Part shown: positions 11,017 to 20,872 of the stretch, piece by piece
Layout: each line of letters opens with the position of its first letter
Position numbering within the stretch: the stretch's first letter is position 1
Source: Aurantiochytrium sp. KH105
Lineage: Eukaryota > Sar > Bigyra > Thraustochytrida > Thraustochytriidae
NCBI GenBank assembly: GCA_003116975.1
Contig: BGKB01000109.1
Coordinates: forward strand, 186,001-250,000
Direction: 5' to 3'
Length of the DNA: 64,000 nucleotides
Position numbers and translations under genes: made by a program
The notes under the pieces: generated by a model
What the model was told of the DNA's origin: nothing
Databases searched by the model: none
What the model saw: only the letters and a program-made list of their open reading frames with translations

Positions 11017-11018
11017 GA
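10964..11018. repeat. (GCTCGG)n/(GCTCGC)n hexamer repeat
   Basis: About nine near-identical hexamers. Confidence 0.9.
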
Positions 11019-11534
11019 AAACGCGCGCTCGATCGCTCTCGTAAAATGTACGCGCGCTCGCGCTCGCGGTCACCGCCGCTGCTGGCGCACGCGGAGACGA
11101 GACGGGCCGAGACGACCACGCCGAAAAGTGGCGAGAATGGAGCGCACGTTTTCCTTACCACGAGTGAGTGAGAGAGAGAGAGATGGATAGCGCGGAGATA
11201 GCCTGGCTGGGTGGCGGGCGTGGCAGTGCAGTGCGCGGCGACGAGTGGGTGTGACTCGCAACGCGAGCGAAGAGCGTTGATACCGAGGCACGCTCTCCCG
11301 GCACCAGAAAGATAGTCAGAAGGAAATCAGAAGACGTCGAGAGAGTCACTCGCCGTAACAGCACCGGTCGGTAATATCACCTGCGTGAGCCGTGCGCGAC
11401 AGACGCGACACAGCAGGAGGCCTACTAGTAGGCTACAAGAACGCCCGAGGATAGGGAGTTTTTCATACATGTATAAGAGGTATTGTAGTATCATAGAAGC
11501 AAGCAATTGTCCTTTACTAGAATCCAAAACGAAA

Positions 11535-13190
11535 TCAGGCGTCAAAGGGAGCAACACCGAGGAGGTGCGTCCAGTCCGGGTCCGACGGGTCGCCAATAAG
11601 CGCGAGCATCTCGGCCTTGACGTCAGCATAGTTGTCATCGTCGATGCGATTGATCGTCTCAAAGGCACCGGGCTCGCCATAGTGGTACAACTCCATCTTC
11701 TTGGCAGTGCTGTAGTCAAACACGCCTTTGTTTGAAAGCTTCATGTACACAATGAGGCGGTACGACTGCGTGCGAATCGAGTAGCCCATAAAGTTGGAGT
11801 TTTCGTACGAAACGTACTCGCTAAGCGCGGCAGCGCGCACTTGCGCGGACGAGTTCTTCATAATTGGCACGAGACTGGTGCCCGAAAAGGTCTGGTCGGA
11901 CGGCGGGTCGACGCCCAGAATATCGAGCACTGTCGGATACAAGTCAACACTGTCTGTGGGCGAGTCTGAATGCGCACCGACCTGGACCTCGTTGCCTGAG
12001 ATCGCAGTCCATGCAGGAGGGGCCACAATGCCACACGGCACGCGCGCCGAGTTCTCCAAGTTTGTCTTTTTGCCCCAAAGCCCAAAGTCGCCCAGATGAT
12101 AGCCATTGTCACCCCAGAGAATGATCATGGTGTTGTTGCGCACGGTTTCGTCGATTTCGTTATCGAGCGTTGAGATGAGCGCGCCAATTTGTCGGTCGAC
12201 AAAGGCCGTGCTGGCATAGTAGGCACGGACCAGGTCCGAGGCATCGTAGGTGTCCCAGCCTTCGTATTTCTCCAACTCTGCGTTCGAAGACGGTTTCGTC
12301 CACGACGAAGATTGCTCAGTCCAAAAAATGTTGTCGTCCAAGTCCATCTGGATCTCTGGCGGTGGGAGAATTGTGCTGTCCGGATCCGTGCGAAAGGACT
12401 CAAAGTCAGCGCGTGGGCCAGTCCACGGCAAGTGCGGCTTCACAAAGCCAACTGCGAGGAAGAAGGGCTGCTCTGTGGCGTTGGCGGCAAGCTCGACGAG
12501 CTTTTCGCGGCCAATGAGGCCGATGCAGTAATCCTCATGGCGCGTGACATTGTCAATCTCGAGAATGATGGCCTCGAACTGATCGTATTGGTCCCAATCT
12601 TCGTAATCGTCTGCTGCCCAGCGCAGGGCCGTCTTGCCATTGCACAGGGGCTCTTGACGCATTTGTTTTGGGGTAATGTACTCGTCCCAGCTGCAATGGA
12701 CATTGTCCGCGTTCTCCCACGTGTCTTGCCCGCACAAATCAGGGGCAAGTTCTCCGTCGGTGTTAAAGTTTCGATTGTCCAGAATCTTGCCTACGCCTAC
12801 TGCGCGGTGGTTTGTCTCTTGACGCAAGTGCCCCGGAAGCGTCATGAGCTCGGGCGAAACTTTGCGAAAGGTCGGCTGAAATGCCCATGTCTGCGTTGCG
12901 TCTGCGTGTCTGCCCGAGATGAGAGACGCGCGACTTGGTCCACAGATTGCCATCGAGCAGCTCATGGACTGGAACACGGTTCCTCGGCTGAGCAGATCGT
13001 CCATATACGGTGTTTTCGCCTCCTCGTCGCCAAAGGCGCCCAGCGTCGGTTTGAGGTCGTCAATCACGATGAAGAGCACATTGTACGTTGCCTGCGCGCA
13101 CGTCGCCAGCTCTGCCAGTGCCACCGCGGCGAGTGCCGCCGTCGCGCGCACAGTCCACCTCCGTCGCGGCGCATTGGCACGGGTCGCCAT
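11535..13190 (-). CDS. Sulfatase 2, iduronate-2-sulfatase-like
   Basis: Single-exon sulfatase of 551 residues with an ATG start and a hydrophobic N-terminus (about residues 12-33) expected to be a signal peptide. The Asp pair lies in YNVLFIVIDDLKPTLGAFG (residues 44-45). The formylglycine Cys is residue 83 in ICGPSRASLISGR. PHLPW, WGDNGYHLGDFGLWGKKT and DLYPTVLDILGVDP follow. It ends in THLLGVAPFDA, which resembles the THLIGQLPFD ending of sulfatase 1 and the TSLHGLIPFDA ending of sulfatase 3. The three genes are therefore paralogues. It lacks the intron of sulfatase 1. It is a tandem neighbour on the same strand, consistent with duplication. Activation requires a formylglycine-generating enzyme, not in this window. 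Confidence 0.93.
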   Translation of the reverse strand: MATRANAPRRRWTVRATAALAAVALAELATCAQATYNVLFIVIDDLKPTLGAFGDEEAKTPYMDDLLSRGTVFQSMSCSMAICGPSRASLISGRHADATQTWAFQPTFRKVSPELMTLPGHLRQETNHRAVGVGKILDNRNFNTDGELAPDLCGQDTWENADNVHCSWDEYITPKQMRQEPLCNGKTALRWAADDYEDWDQYDQFEAIILEIDNVTRHEDYCIGLIGREKLVELAANATEQPFFLAVGFVKPHLPWTGPRADFESFRTDPDSTILPPPEIQMDLDDNIFWTEQSSSWTKPSSNAELEKYEGWDTYDASDLVRAYYASTAFVDRQIGALISTLDNEIDETVRNNTMIILWGDNGYHLGDFGLWGKKTNLENSARVPCGIVAPPAWTAISGNEVQVGAHSDSPTDSVDLYPTVLDILGVDPPSDQTFSGTSLVPIMKNSSAQVRAAALSEYVSYENSNFMGYSIRTQSYRLIVYMKLSNKGVFDYSTAKKMELYHYGEPGAFETINRIDDDNYADVKAEMLALIGDPSDPDWTHLLGVAPFDA

Positions 13191-14803
13191 TATCCCCGGG
13201 AAAGAGTGGTCGAGTCGGCCTTCGCCGGCGCGTGCGTAGTCCAGGTCTCGCGCGCCTCCGCCTGCTCCGGAGTGCTCAGAATCAGGCAGTCCGTCACAGG
13301 CTGACTCTGGCCGGCCAGAGTAGCTGAGCGCGCCGCGGCGCAGCAGCGCCCGGCGGGCGGGCCTCGTGTCGCGCGTCCGCCGCTCTCCGAGCGAGCCCGC
13401 GCGCCTCTCGTCTCCGTCTGCCCGACCTCTGCCGGCCGGCGTTCTGCTTTTGTCGCTGCCTTTGTTAGGCCGTCGTGCTTTTCTTTGCCTTGCCTTGCCT
13501 TGCCTTGCCTTGCCTTGCTCACTTACCTAAGTTATACTTGCCTTCGCACACCAGTAATAACCTGAGCTCCGACCCCAGCCTGCCTGCGCGAGAGCGGTCT
13601 GCCACGGCCGCTCGGCCGCTCCGAGAGCCCGGGTGGCCGGGCGGGCGTGCGAGCGGGCCCTGGGAGACGCAGACCGTGCGCAAGACCGCGCCTTCCTGCC
13701 TCTGGCCGCCTGCCTGCCTCAGCCTGCGCCTAGAACTCGAGGCCGGGGCGACGCGCCATGATGGGTGAAGCAGTGGTCACTTTTGCCCACCGAATCGCAC
13801 GAAGCCGGCGCCGAATCGGCGGCGGGAAGCCTCTCGATGCAGCTGCAGCTGGCTGCGCATTCCGTACTGCGAGGCTGGCGACGACTTGGCGACGACTCGG
13901 CGACGATGAAGAAGGAGAAGGAGAGCTCGTGGAGACGGAGCTCGAGGAGATGAAGATGGAGAAGGACCACGAACGAGGACCAAGAGCGCGGCAGCGGAGC
14001 TTATGCTCGAGCGACACGATCCAGTACGACACGCCCGGGTGGGGAACGTCTCGTCGGGACGCAGATCGTGCATCACGCACGCGTGCACGTTGCCGTGCGC
14101 TCGCACGCACGTGCAGCAGCTGCAGCCAGCCCCTGCCGCTGTTGATATCGCTGCCGGTCAAGTTGCAGTTGACGGAGCGGGTCGTGCGGGCGGCAAAGGC
14201 AAGCGGTGCGGCTTGTAGCAGCAGCAGCTCCTGAAAAGTACGATGTGACGTCTCGTTTCAAGCTGCGTTGGCTGCACGCAGTTGCAGCTGTAGGCGACGC
14301 AAAGTTGATCGGTCGCAAGGTGTTGTCGCGACTTGGTCCGCTCGCTCGCTTGCTCGCTCGAGGACTGTCACTCGGCCTCGAGCAGAGTCGGACGACTCAC
14401 AGTCACAGTCAGTCTTCCGCGGTCGCGACGGCCGGCCGGCAGATCGATCGACGGCACGAGCGAGCGGGGGCGGTAGGCCTGTAGCGATCGATACCTTATC
14501 TCGGTGGCAAAGTGGACTGCCATCGAGTCGGCCACGTGTCTGAATGCAACCACATTTGAATGGACGGATGCATCGCTCCATTTCAGCTGACCTCGCGTAG
14601 AAGCCGCGTAAAGCTGCTTCTTTGCCACCTGAAGGAACTCTTGTCGCCCGCCAGGGTAGACCCTCGGCCCGTGAGGCACGACCAAGATCCCGCGACATCT
14701 CGTCACGAATCTGCAGGAAAGGCAAAAGAAAGGCCCTAGGAGATGGTTGATAGAAACATATACATACGGAGCGAGGCGAAGGAAGAAGAGCAGGATCCTG
14801 CCG
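13191..14803. other. Intergenic region, no gene seen
   Basis: GC-rich DNA between sulfatase 2 (5' side) and GLE1 (3' side). It contains CCTTG and CTCG-type simple repeats. Overlapping open frames on both strands look like composition effects. Confidence 0.6.
13483..13520. repeat. (CCTTG)n pentanucleotide repeat
   Basis: Seven CCTTG units. Confidence 0.9.
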
Positions 14804-16480
14804 CTAGAGAGCCTGGTTACTGGCCACTTGGAGCACGAGCTGACGAACATCCTGGCCGTCTTGCTCACGGCCGGGGGCGCGCACTTTGCTGGATTTGGCA
14901 AAGGAAGTGAATAGCTCAGTGTAGGTCGTGTACCGGTCCACATCGTTGTCATCATCGCCGAGATCCATCTTGGCGACAGCCTTGCACTTGTCAATAAAGT
15001 CGGCCGAGGCAAAGAGCTTGAGCATTTTTGCCATTTGCGTGGGGAAGTGCCGCGAGAGCTCGAAGCCGCACACCGACACGAATGCAAGAATGAGATGAGG
15101 GGTCCAGCGATTCGGAGCGCGATTTGCGTTCATTGCAAGCCAACGCCAAGCCTCGACGAGACCGCCTCCCTCCTTGCATGGGTGCTTGCTTCCCGGGGGC
15201 ACCATCTCGTAGGGCGCCTTGGAGAGCATCGAGACCGACGTCTGGTACACGCCAGCCAAAAAGCCCACGTGCGCCTGCATGCGGGCAATGTAATCTGCGT
15301 TGGTCTCGCCGGCGCTATAACCGAGCTTGGCGCGCAAAGCGTCCGTGTCTGCCCCATCTGCGCTCGCAATAACGGCTTCGCGCAGCCCTGGACACATGTA
15401 CGGACACGCGTGCGCCATGGATTCCATGAACCGCTCAAAGAATCCTTCAAAGTTGATGCTCAGAGTCACGACGAGGTACACAAGGGCAAACTTGGTCTCT
15501 CCTGCCTTGATACTATCCGGGGCCGTTTGTGTCGTGCCGAAGCGAATGATGCGGTCTGCCACCACGTGCATGCCCAAATCGATTAGCTCTGGCTTCTTGG
15601 CTTGCAATTGCGACAAAAAGGTGCCCGCGCCAGCATTCTTGCGGTTGCCCTCGTACCCGAGCTTTTTCATGTCCTGCACGGTTTCACCCGTCATTTGGAT
15701 CATAAGATTGCACCCATTGACCATCTTCTTGAAACGCTTTACAAAGTCGTCCACATCCTTGGAACGTGCCGCATAGGTAGCGCGGCGTTGCATGTTGAGC
15801 TTGATAAGATCGCGTACGCTGCGCTGCGAGGCCTCCTCTGCCTGTTTCGCCGCAACGGCCTCTTGCGCTTTCTTTTCCTGGGCGGCGCGAGCTTCTGCAG
15901 CTGCACGTGCCTTGGCCTCTGCCTCTGCACGCTCTCTTGCTTCGCGCTCCTTCTCTGCAGCGGCGGCTCGAACGGCCTCCTCCTCGCGCTGCTGCCGGAC
16001 TTTTTCGGCTGCCTTGAGCATGTCGTTGCGTTTGTATAGCTCAACTTTAAGGTCAGCGAGCCTCTTGGCTAGAACTTCGCTTTCCTCCTGAAAAATAATC
16101 TTATTGTGCCGGCTGGCGCTGCTCGGCGGCTCATCTAGTGCCACGACTCGCACGTGTGGACCAGCGTCGTGCTGCTCTCGATGTTGATGGCCATGGTGAT
16201 GATGCCGATGATGAAGTCGATGCCCTGCGTGTGAGTTTTCGTCAGCCAAAAGAGGGTCTTGTTGAGGTTCTTCTAGGCCATCGAGCAGGCCTGCAAGTTT
16301 GCTTGCAGCAGCTCTGCGCGCCCGTTTCTGCGCGCGGTTGCTCGCAAGCTCGTCGTCGCGACGCTCGCGGTTGTGGCCGCCGAGGCGGTCTAGCTCTGCC
16401 AGCTGCGTCGCCAGGGACTCTGTGGCGGCTCGCCGCGCCTCGCCGGCCGCGCGTGCGAGCTGCTCCATGCCTGCCTGCAT
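14804..16480 (-). CDS. GLE1: GLE1-like nuclear pore mRNA export factor
   Basis: Predicted 558-residue protein of the GLE1 family, the nuclear pore factor that activates the DEAD-box helicase Dbp5 (with InsP6) during mRNA export. The N-terminal third is low complexity with a His-rich patch. A long charged coiled coil follows at about residues 140-245 (EKVRQQREEEAVRAAAAEKE...), as in animal and fungal GLE1. The C-terminal half matches the helical GLE1 domain. It includes MIQMTGETVQDMKKLGYEGNRK, a conserved FALVYLVV helix, GETNADYIARMQAHVGFLAG and GGGLVEAWRWLAMNANRAP. The frame extends 23 codons upstream to a TTG; I place the start at the first ATG. Assignment rests on my reading of the domain pattern. 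Confidence 0.85.
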   Translation of the reverse strand: MQAGMEQLARAAGEARRAATESLATQLAELDRLGGHNRERRDDELASNRAQKRARRAAASKLAGLLDGLEEPQQDPLLADENSHAGHRLHHRHHHHGHQHREQHDAGPHVRVVALDEPPSSASRHNKIIFQEESEVLAKRLADLKVELYKRNDMLKAAEKVRQQREEEAVRAAAAEKEREARERAEAEAKARAAAEARAAQEKKAQEAVAAKQAEEASQRSVRDLIKLNMQRRATYAARSKDVDDFVKRFKKMVNGCNLMIQMTGETVQDMKKLGYEGNRKNAGAGTFLSQLQAKKPELIDLGMHVVADRIIRFGTTQTAPDSIKAGETKFALVYLVVTLSINFEGFFERFMESMAHACPYMCPGLREAVIASADGADTDALRAKLGYSAGETNADYIARMQAHVGFLAGVYQTSVSMLSKAPYEMVPPGSKHPCKEGGGLVEAWRWLAMNANRAPNRWTPHLILAFVSVCGFELSRHFPTQMAKMLKLFASADFIDKCKAVAKMDLGDDDNDVDRYTTYTELFTSFAKSSKVRAPGREQDGQDVRQLVLQVASNQAL

Positions 16481-17333
16481 GTCTGCCGCTTCGCTCGCTC
16501 CCCTGCTCGTCTGCGCAGAAGCGACCTCGCGTGGCAGCGCCAGCGGCAAGGCGCTCCCTCTCGGTCGACGGATTGATTGATCGATCGAGCACTCCCGTTT
16601 TGGTGCGGCACTTTATTTGGGTCTTTTACGTCCGCGCATAGGTCTTTTCATGCTCGACTGGATCTCGAGATCCTGATCATCACGATCGAGCACGAGGATC
16701 ATCATTGGCTCGTTCTAGGCCCCCTACCTAGGTAGACTATGCGAGATGGAAAGCAGAAGGATGGATGCTCTCTTATGAGGTCTAGGCTACTTACACTTGC
16801 GTTGAGCGTGATTATTGTGAGGCGACCGTGACCTTTCATGATTGGATTTCTTGTTTTATTTTACTTTTTCCAGGCCGCCCTGACACCGCGCGGCACGTCT
16901 TAGGTTTTCCCCTGAGACATGGCATCAATCGCCTTTTATCGACTGGTCACTGCGACTAATCATCATGCGCATGAGCCACGACTGCACTGGAAACGCGACT
17001 GCGCGAACCCAAGCGCAAATCATATTGAAAGCCGCGCAGCCCATAGCCACGTATACAGATCTATACGCTCAGTTTGTATCACTGTCAAGAGAAAGCCTTT
17101 GCACTCTGCTCAGTGTAATCTGGGCCGACAGGACTGTGCTGGTGGCGCACGACCGTGCGCTTTATTTTAAAAGGCGCGTTCACGTCTGCCGTTGCACGCA
17201 CTTTCAATGATGATGAAAGCAAAATGAGTCCTACACTGGCAGTGTGGTGGCCCCTTTTCCTCCCTTTTTTTTATTAGTATTTTAACTGCCATCGCCTGCT
17301 TCCGTCCAATCAACCAACAGCAGCCAAAACAAG

Positions 17334-17504
17334 ATGGAGCCACTGGCCTTTTATGGAAGATATGAAAGACTCGCACTTTTTTGGACCGAACACATTCAGG
17401 TGTACTTGCTCTTTGCAGCAGCAGCAGCAGCAGCAGCAGCAGGTGCTGCTGCGGTGTTGTTCGTGAGGTTCCTCAACGGGCGCTGCGTACAAACGCAATT
17501 TTAA
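17334..17504 (+). CDS. Possible small membrane peptide (56 aa)
   Basis: An ATG-started frame of 56 codons encodes a hydrophilic start (MEPLAFYGRYERLALFW). It continues as a single hydrophobic, Ala-rich stretch made partly by a CAG/GCA repeat, and ends in a short basic tail. The hydropathy fits one membrane helix, but part of it comes from the trinucleotide repeat. There is no similarity I recognise and no splice support. It may be chance. Confidence 0.2.
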   Translation: MEPLAFYGRYERLALFWTEHIQVYLLFAAAAAAAAAGAAAVLFVRFLNGRCVQTQF

Positions 17505-18329
17505 TTCTGACTACCCCGCGCACGCTGACGCGACCGGCGAGGGGCGTCTTTTCAGGCCCGGAGCGGGTACCGATAAGCCTCGAAGACGCCATCTTTCGAT
17601 TCATGCCGCTTGCGCTTCGGGGTGTAGATCAGCTTTGTGAGCAACTCGCGGGCAAACTTCATCAACCTGGCCTTCATCAAGGTCGGCCGGTGCCACTCTT
17701 CAAGTCACTGTTCGACGTTGACGTTAGGCCTTTTCAGTCTCGACCCGCCACAAGCTCTCCGTGCCGTGCGCCCGTGATGGCGGCACGGCGTACTCGTCTC
17801 GACACCGAGACAACGGACGAGTCTTTCTCCCCGATCAGCCCGTGCCGACCGTGTGTTCGCGTGTCCTGCGCACCGACTGCCTGCACCCGAACGCACGCGA
17901 GGTCCCGGTTGCCTGCCTGTCCTGCCCATCCTGCTTCACATCACGTCAACTCTGCGCGCGCCAGCCAGTATAACCCCGCCGTCCGGCCGGGAGACATATC
18001 GCGACCCGATTGTGCCCTTGCCAGACAGATCCTGCGCGCAATCTCGGCTTCCCGCTTGCGGACCGTGCGCGGCCTTGCCTTCGCAGCGCTGTCGTGAGTC
18101 TATGTCGCGAGTCCCTGTCGCGAGTCTTTGTCGCGGCCATGCTCGTGGCCATGCTCGCGGCGCTCGCTTATCGGGGCGATCGATGGCCGCGGGCTTACCG
18201 TGCGCACGCCTCGCCCCGCCTCGCCTCCGCGCGGGCTGCTGCTGGCGCGACGGTCAGAAGGGACAGCCGCGCTGCGTCTCGAGCACCGCAGCTGCGCCTC
18301 GCGCCATAGAATCGGCCGCAGAGCGAAAG

Positions 18330-18357
18330 GGAGAGAGAGAGAGAGAGAGAGAGAGAG
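18330..18357. repeat. (GA)n dinucleotide repeat
   Basis: About 13 GA units. Confidence 0.9.
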
Positions 18358-18866
18358 TGAGGCCAGGCCGGCCGAAAGCGAGCTCGTGATCGGGCGGCAA
18401 TTGAGCATCACAGCTCGCTTGCCGAGAAGCGTAGCTTGTCACCGGGCGCGAGGACGTGTCTCGCCCGCGGCGCTGCCTGCCTGCCTGCGTGCCTGCGTGC
18501 CTGCGTGCTTGCCTACGAGCGCGACGGTCCTGTGGGCCGGGCGCCCTGGCCCGGCGCGGCCCAGGCCTTCCTGGACAGCGCGGGGCTCCGCGCCGTCATC
18601 AGGGATCGGTCGACCTCGCGCTCCTCAACCACGGAGAGACGCCGCGCCGCGCGGCCGCGCAGCGCGACGCTAGGCTGCTTATTTACAAGGAAGGAGAAGA
18701 AGAGCGGGTTCGGGAGAAGGAAGGTCGCGCGCGACGGAAAGCGGCGCGGCATCCTACGGCGCGGACCGTGAAGAGAAGATCGGCGAACCACCAAGCAGCC
18801 CAGCAGCCCAACAAACCCCGAATTTCCCCACTACAAAGGCTATACCTTTGGTAGCGGAACAAAAGG

Positions 18867-20498
18867 ATGATGCGCGGTCTCTACTTTCTTGCGCTCTTGA
18901 TGCTCGCGCTGGGCGGACAATCTGCGCAGGCAGCGAAACCCAATGTCCTCTTTTTCGTGGTGGACGACCTCAATACTGGCGTTGGGGCCTTTGGTGACGA
19001 CCTTGCAGACACGCCGCACATTGACGGGTTGGTTGGCAACGGAACAACCTTTACAAACGCGCATGTGATCAAGTCAGAATGCAGCCCTTCGCGTGCAACA
19101 ATGTTCACCGGCCGACTCCCCGACATGAATCGCGTTTGGGACTTTGAGCCGCGATTACGGCACTTCAACCCAACACTCATGACCCTTCCTGGTCTTTTCA
19201 GAGAGCAAGGCTACCGCACCGTTGCCTTTGGCAAGGTCTTCGACTCTCGAAGCTTCAAGAAAAACGAGAAACTCGACCTTTGCGAAAGCAGCAACAGCAC
19301 AATCTGCTCATGGGACAAGATTGCGAGTCTCGAAGACATGGAGAAAGATGCTAGAAACGTATGCGGGATCAAAAAGCTCAAGTACTCCTGGTCCAAAAAG
19401 CAAAAGAAGAAGAACCGTGGCAAGTTGGCAATTGTCGTCCCCGACAAGAAAGCCAAGTACACTTCCGATCATTGCTCAGCTACAGCAGCAGGTCAAGAAC
19501 TACGCGAGCTCGCCGTTTCAGGAACGCCTTTCTTCCTTGCCGTCGGCTTTAGCCTTCCTCACATGCCATGGGTGTATCCGCGAAGCTACGCAAGCATGCT
19601 CAACGATATTTCCGATGAAGAACTCGTGAACCGCGTTGCGGGCGACACCAATTCTTCCTTTTTCGAGGAACAGACCAACACCATGTCGAACTCTGGGAGC
19701 TATGAGATCACCAGGTACTCTGATCATGAGAGTGTCTCAACGGCGGACCGTATCCGTCATTATTACCGCAGCGTCTCATACATGGACGATCAGCTCGGAC
19801 GGGTACTTGACGTGCTTGACGAGACTGGGCTCGAAGACGTCAAGGCCAATACCCTCATCGTTTTTGCGTCAGACAATGGATTTCATCTGGGAGATCATGG
19901 CATTTGGGGCAAAAAAACTCTCTATGACCGAGCTACGCGCGTTCCGTTGGCAATCGTGCCTCCGCCAACCCTTCTGGAGACACAACCTGCACTTCGCAAC
20001 GGTTTGGGAGCAGAGATCCCCTTTCCTGTACAAATTGACGATGTCTTTCCAACGGTGCTCGAGCTCTGCGGTATTGAGAACGACGATACAGACCACGATC
20101 GTTCGGGTGTCAGTCTCGTGCCATCGATGCAAAACACAACAAAAGCGGTGCGTGGTGCTGCCGTTTCGCAGTTCTGGGCGCACGCTGGTGAAGGCATGAA
20201 TCGAAAGATTATGGGGTACTCGCTTCGCACCGTGCATACGCGCTACACGCGTTACATGGCATTCTCCAAGAACATTCGCTCTACAGCAATCACGCCAACA
20301 CTGTATGATCCGAGTCAAGGAGAGGGTGTGCCCGAATTCTTTGACTACGCGATTGACGGAAGCAGAGAGCTTGCAAATCGGGCGAACGAGTCAGCATTCG
20401 AGCGGTCTGTCGAGCTCTTGCAAGGCGAAATTATGGCCAATGGGGATCGAGGATGGACCTCTCTCCACGGTTTAATTCCCTTTGACGCGCGCTCATAA
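18867..20498 (+). CDS. Sulfatase 3, iduronate-2-sulfatase-like
   Basis: Single-exon 543-residue sulfatase starting at a double ATG. It has a clear signal peptide (GLYFLALLMLALGGQSAQA). The metal Asp pair lies in PNVLFFVVDDLNTGVGAFG (residues 33-34). The formylglycine motif ECSPSRATMFTGR has Cys at 72. LPHMPWVYPR, ASDNGFHLGDHGIWGKKTLY and DVFPTVLELCGI follow. A Lys-rich insert near residues 165-200 (KKQKKKNRGK...) is absent from the other two copies. It is on the opposite strand from sulfatases 1 and 2. The HxxDHGxWGKKT block and the ending TSLHGLIPFDA group it with them. Likely a secreted or vacuolar hydrolase of sulfated glycans. Confidence 0.93.
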   Translation: MMRGLYFLALLMLALGGQSAQAAKPNVLFFVVDDLNTGVGAFGDDLADTPHIDGLVGNGTTFTNAHVIKSECSPSRATMFTGRLPDMNRVWDFEPRLRHFNPTLMTLPGLFREQGYRTVAFGKVFDSRSFKKNEKLDLCESSNSTICSWDKIASLEDMEKDARNVCGIKKLKYSWSKKQKKKNRGKLAIVVPDKKAKYTSDHCSATAAGQELRELAVSGTPFFLAVGFSLPHMPWVYPRSYASMLNDISDEELVNRVAGDTNSSFFEEQTNTMSNSGSYEITRYSDHESVSTADRIRHYYRSVSYMDDQLGRVLDVLDETGLEDVKANTLIVFASDNGFHLGDHGIWGKKTLYDRATRVPLAIVPPPTLLETQPALRNGLGAEIPFPVQIDDVFPTVLELCGIENDDTDHDRSGVSLVPSMQNTTKAVRGAAVSQFWAHAGEGMNRKIMGYSLRTVHTRYTRYMAFSKNIRSTAITPTLYDPSQGEGVPEFFDYAIDGSRELANRANESAFERSVELLQGEIMANGDRGWTSLHGLIPFDARS

Positions 20499-20872
20499 AA
20501 GCTACCCTCTTTGTAAGAAACAAAGAAGGAAGCGAGGAAGCAAGAAACTAGCAAGAAAAAACTCTTGCTTGCACATGAAGCTGAACAACAACTGACACAA
20601 CTGATAGATTTATGAAACTCACACAAATTACAAATTTGATGCAAACCGGCATCTCACCGTCGCCACGCAAAGCGATCGGCAAGCCTTTCTTTCCGTAGAG
20701 CAATCAAGGTGGCGCCAGCCACTCTCGCGCATGCAGAATTCAGGGTCTAGAAATATGTAGCCCTACCAAATGTTTAACCTTCGGAAACCTCGGGGTCTCG
20801 CCCTGGGTCTTTCGCCTTTTTGTGCTTCGGAAGAAGAAGAAGGTAGCCAATTCGGGCAGCGCGAGCCGTCAT
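20499..20872. other. Short intergenic region between convergent genes
   Basis: 3' flanks of sulfatase 3 and of the laminin-IV protein. I see no gene. Confidence 0.7.

Larger units (their letters stand above)
10049..11534. other. Intergenic region with repeats and a motif array
   Basis: Lies between sulfatase 1 (5' side) and sulfatase 2 (3' side). It holds a long CTTT repeat, a CGGGCT hexamer repeat and three spaced copies of the GCAAGTGGAGAATG motif. No supported gene. Confidence 0.6.
16481..18866. other. Long intergenic region, mostly no gene
   Basis: Divergent intergenic DNA between GLE1 (minus) and sulfatase 3 (plus). It holds CAG, GA and TGCC repeats. One small open frame at 17334-17504 is listed separately. 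Confidence 0.55.

Noticed and set aside
12189-13304. 371-codon plus-strand frame over sulfatase 2
   Set aside because: Antisense shadow of a sulfatase with complete motifs; no recognisable features of its own.
17567-17760. Stretch reading ISLEDAIFRFMPLALRGVDQL on plus and KARLMKFARELLTKLIY on minus
   Set aside because: Both strands look equally protein-like and neither has a credible start, splice site or homologue.
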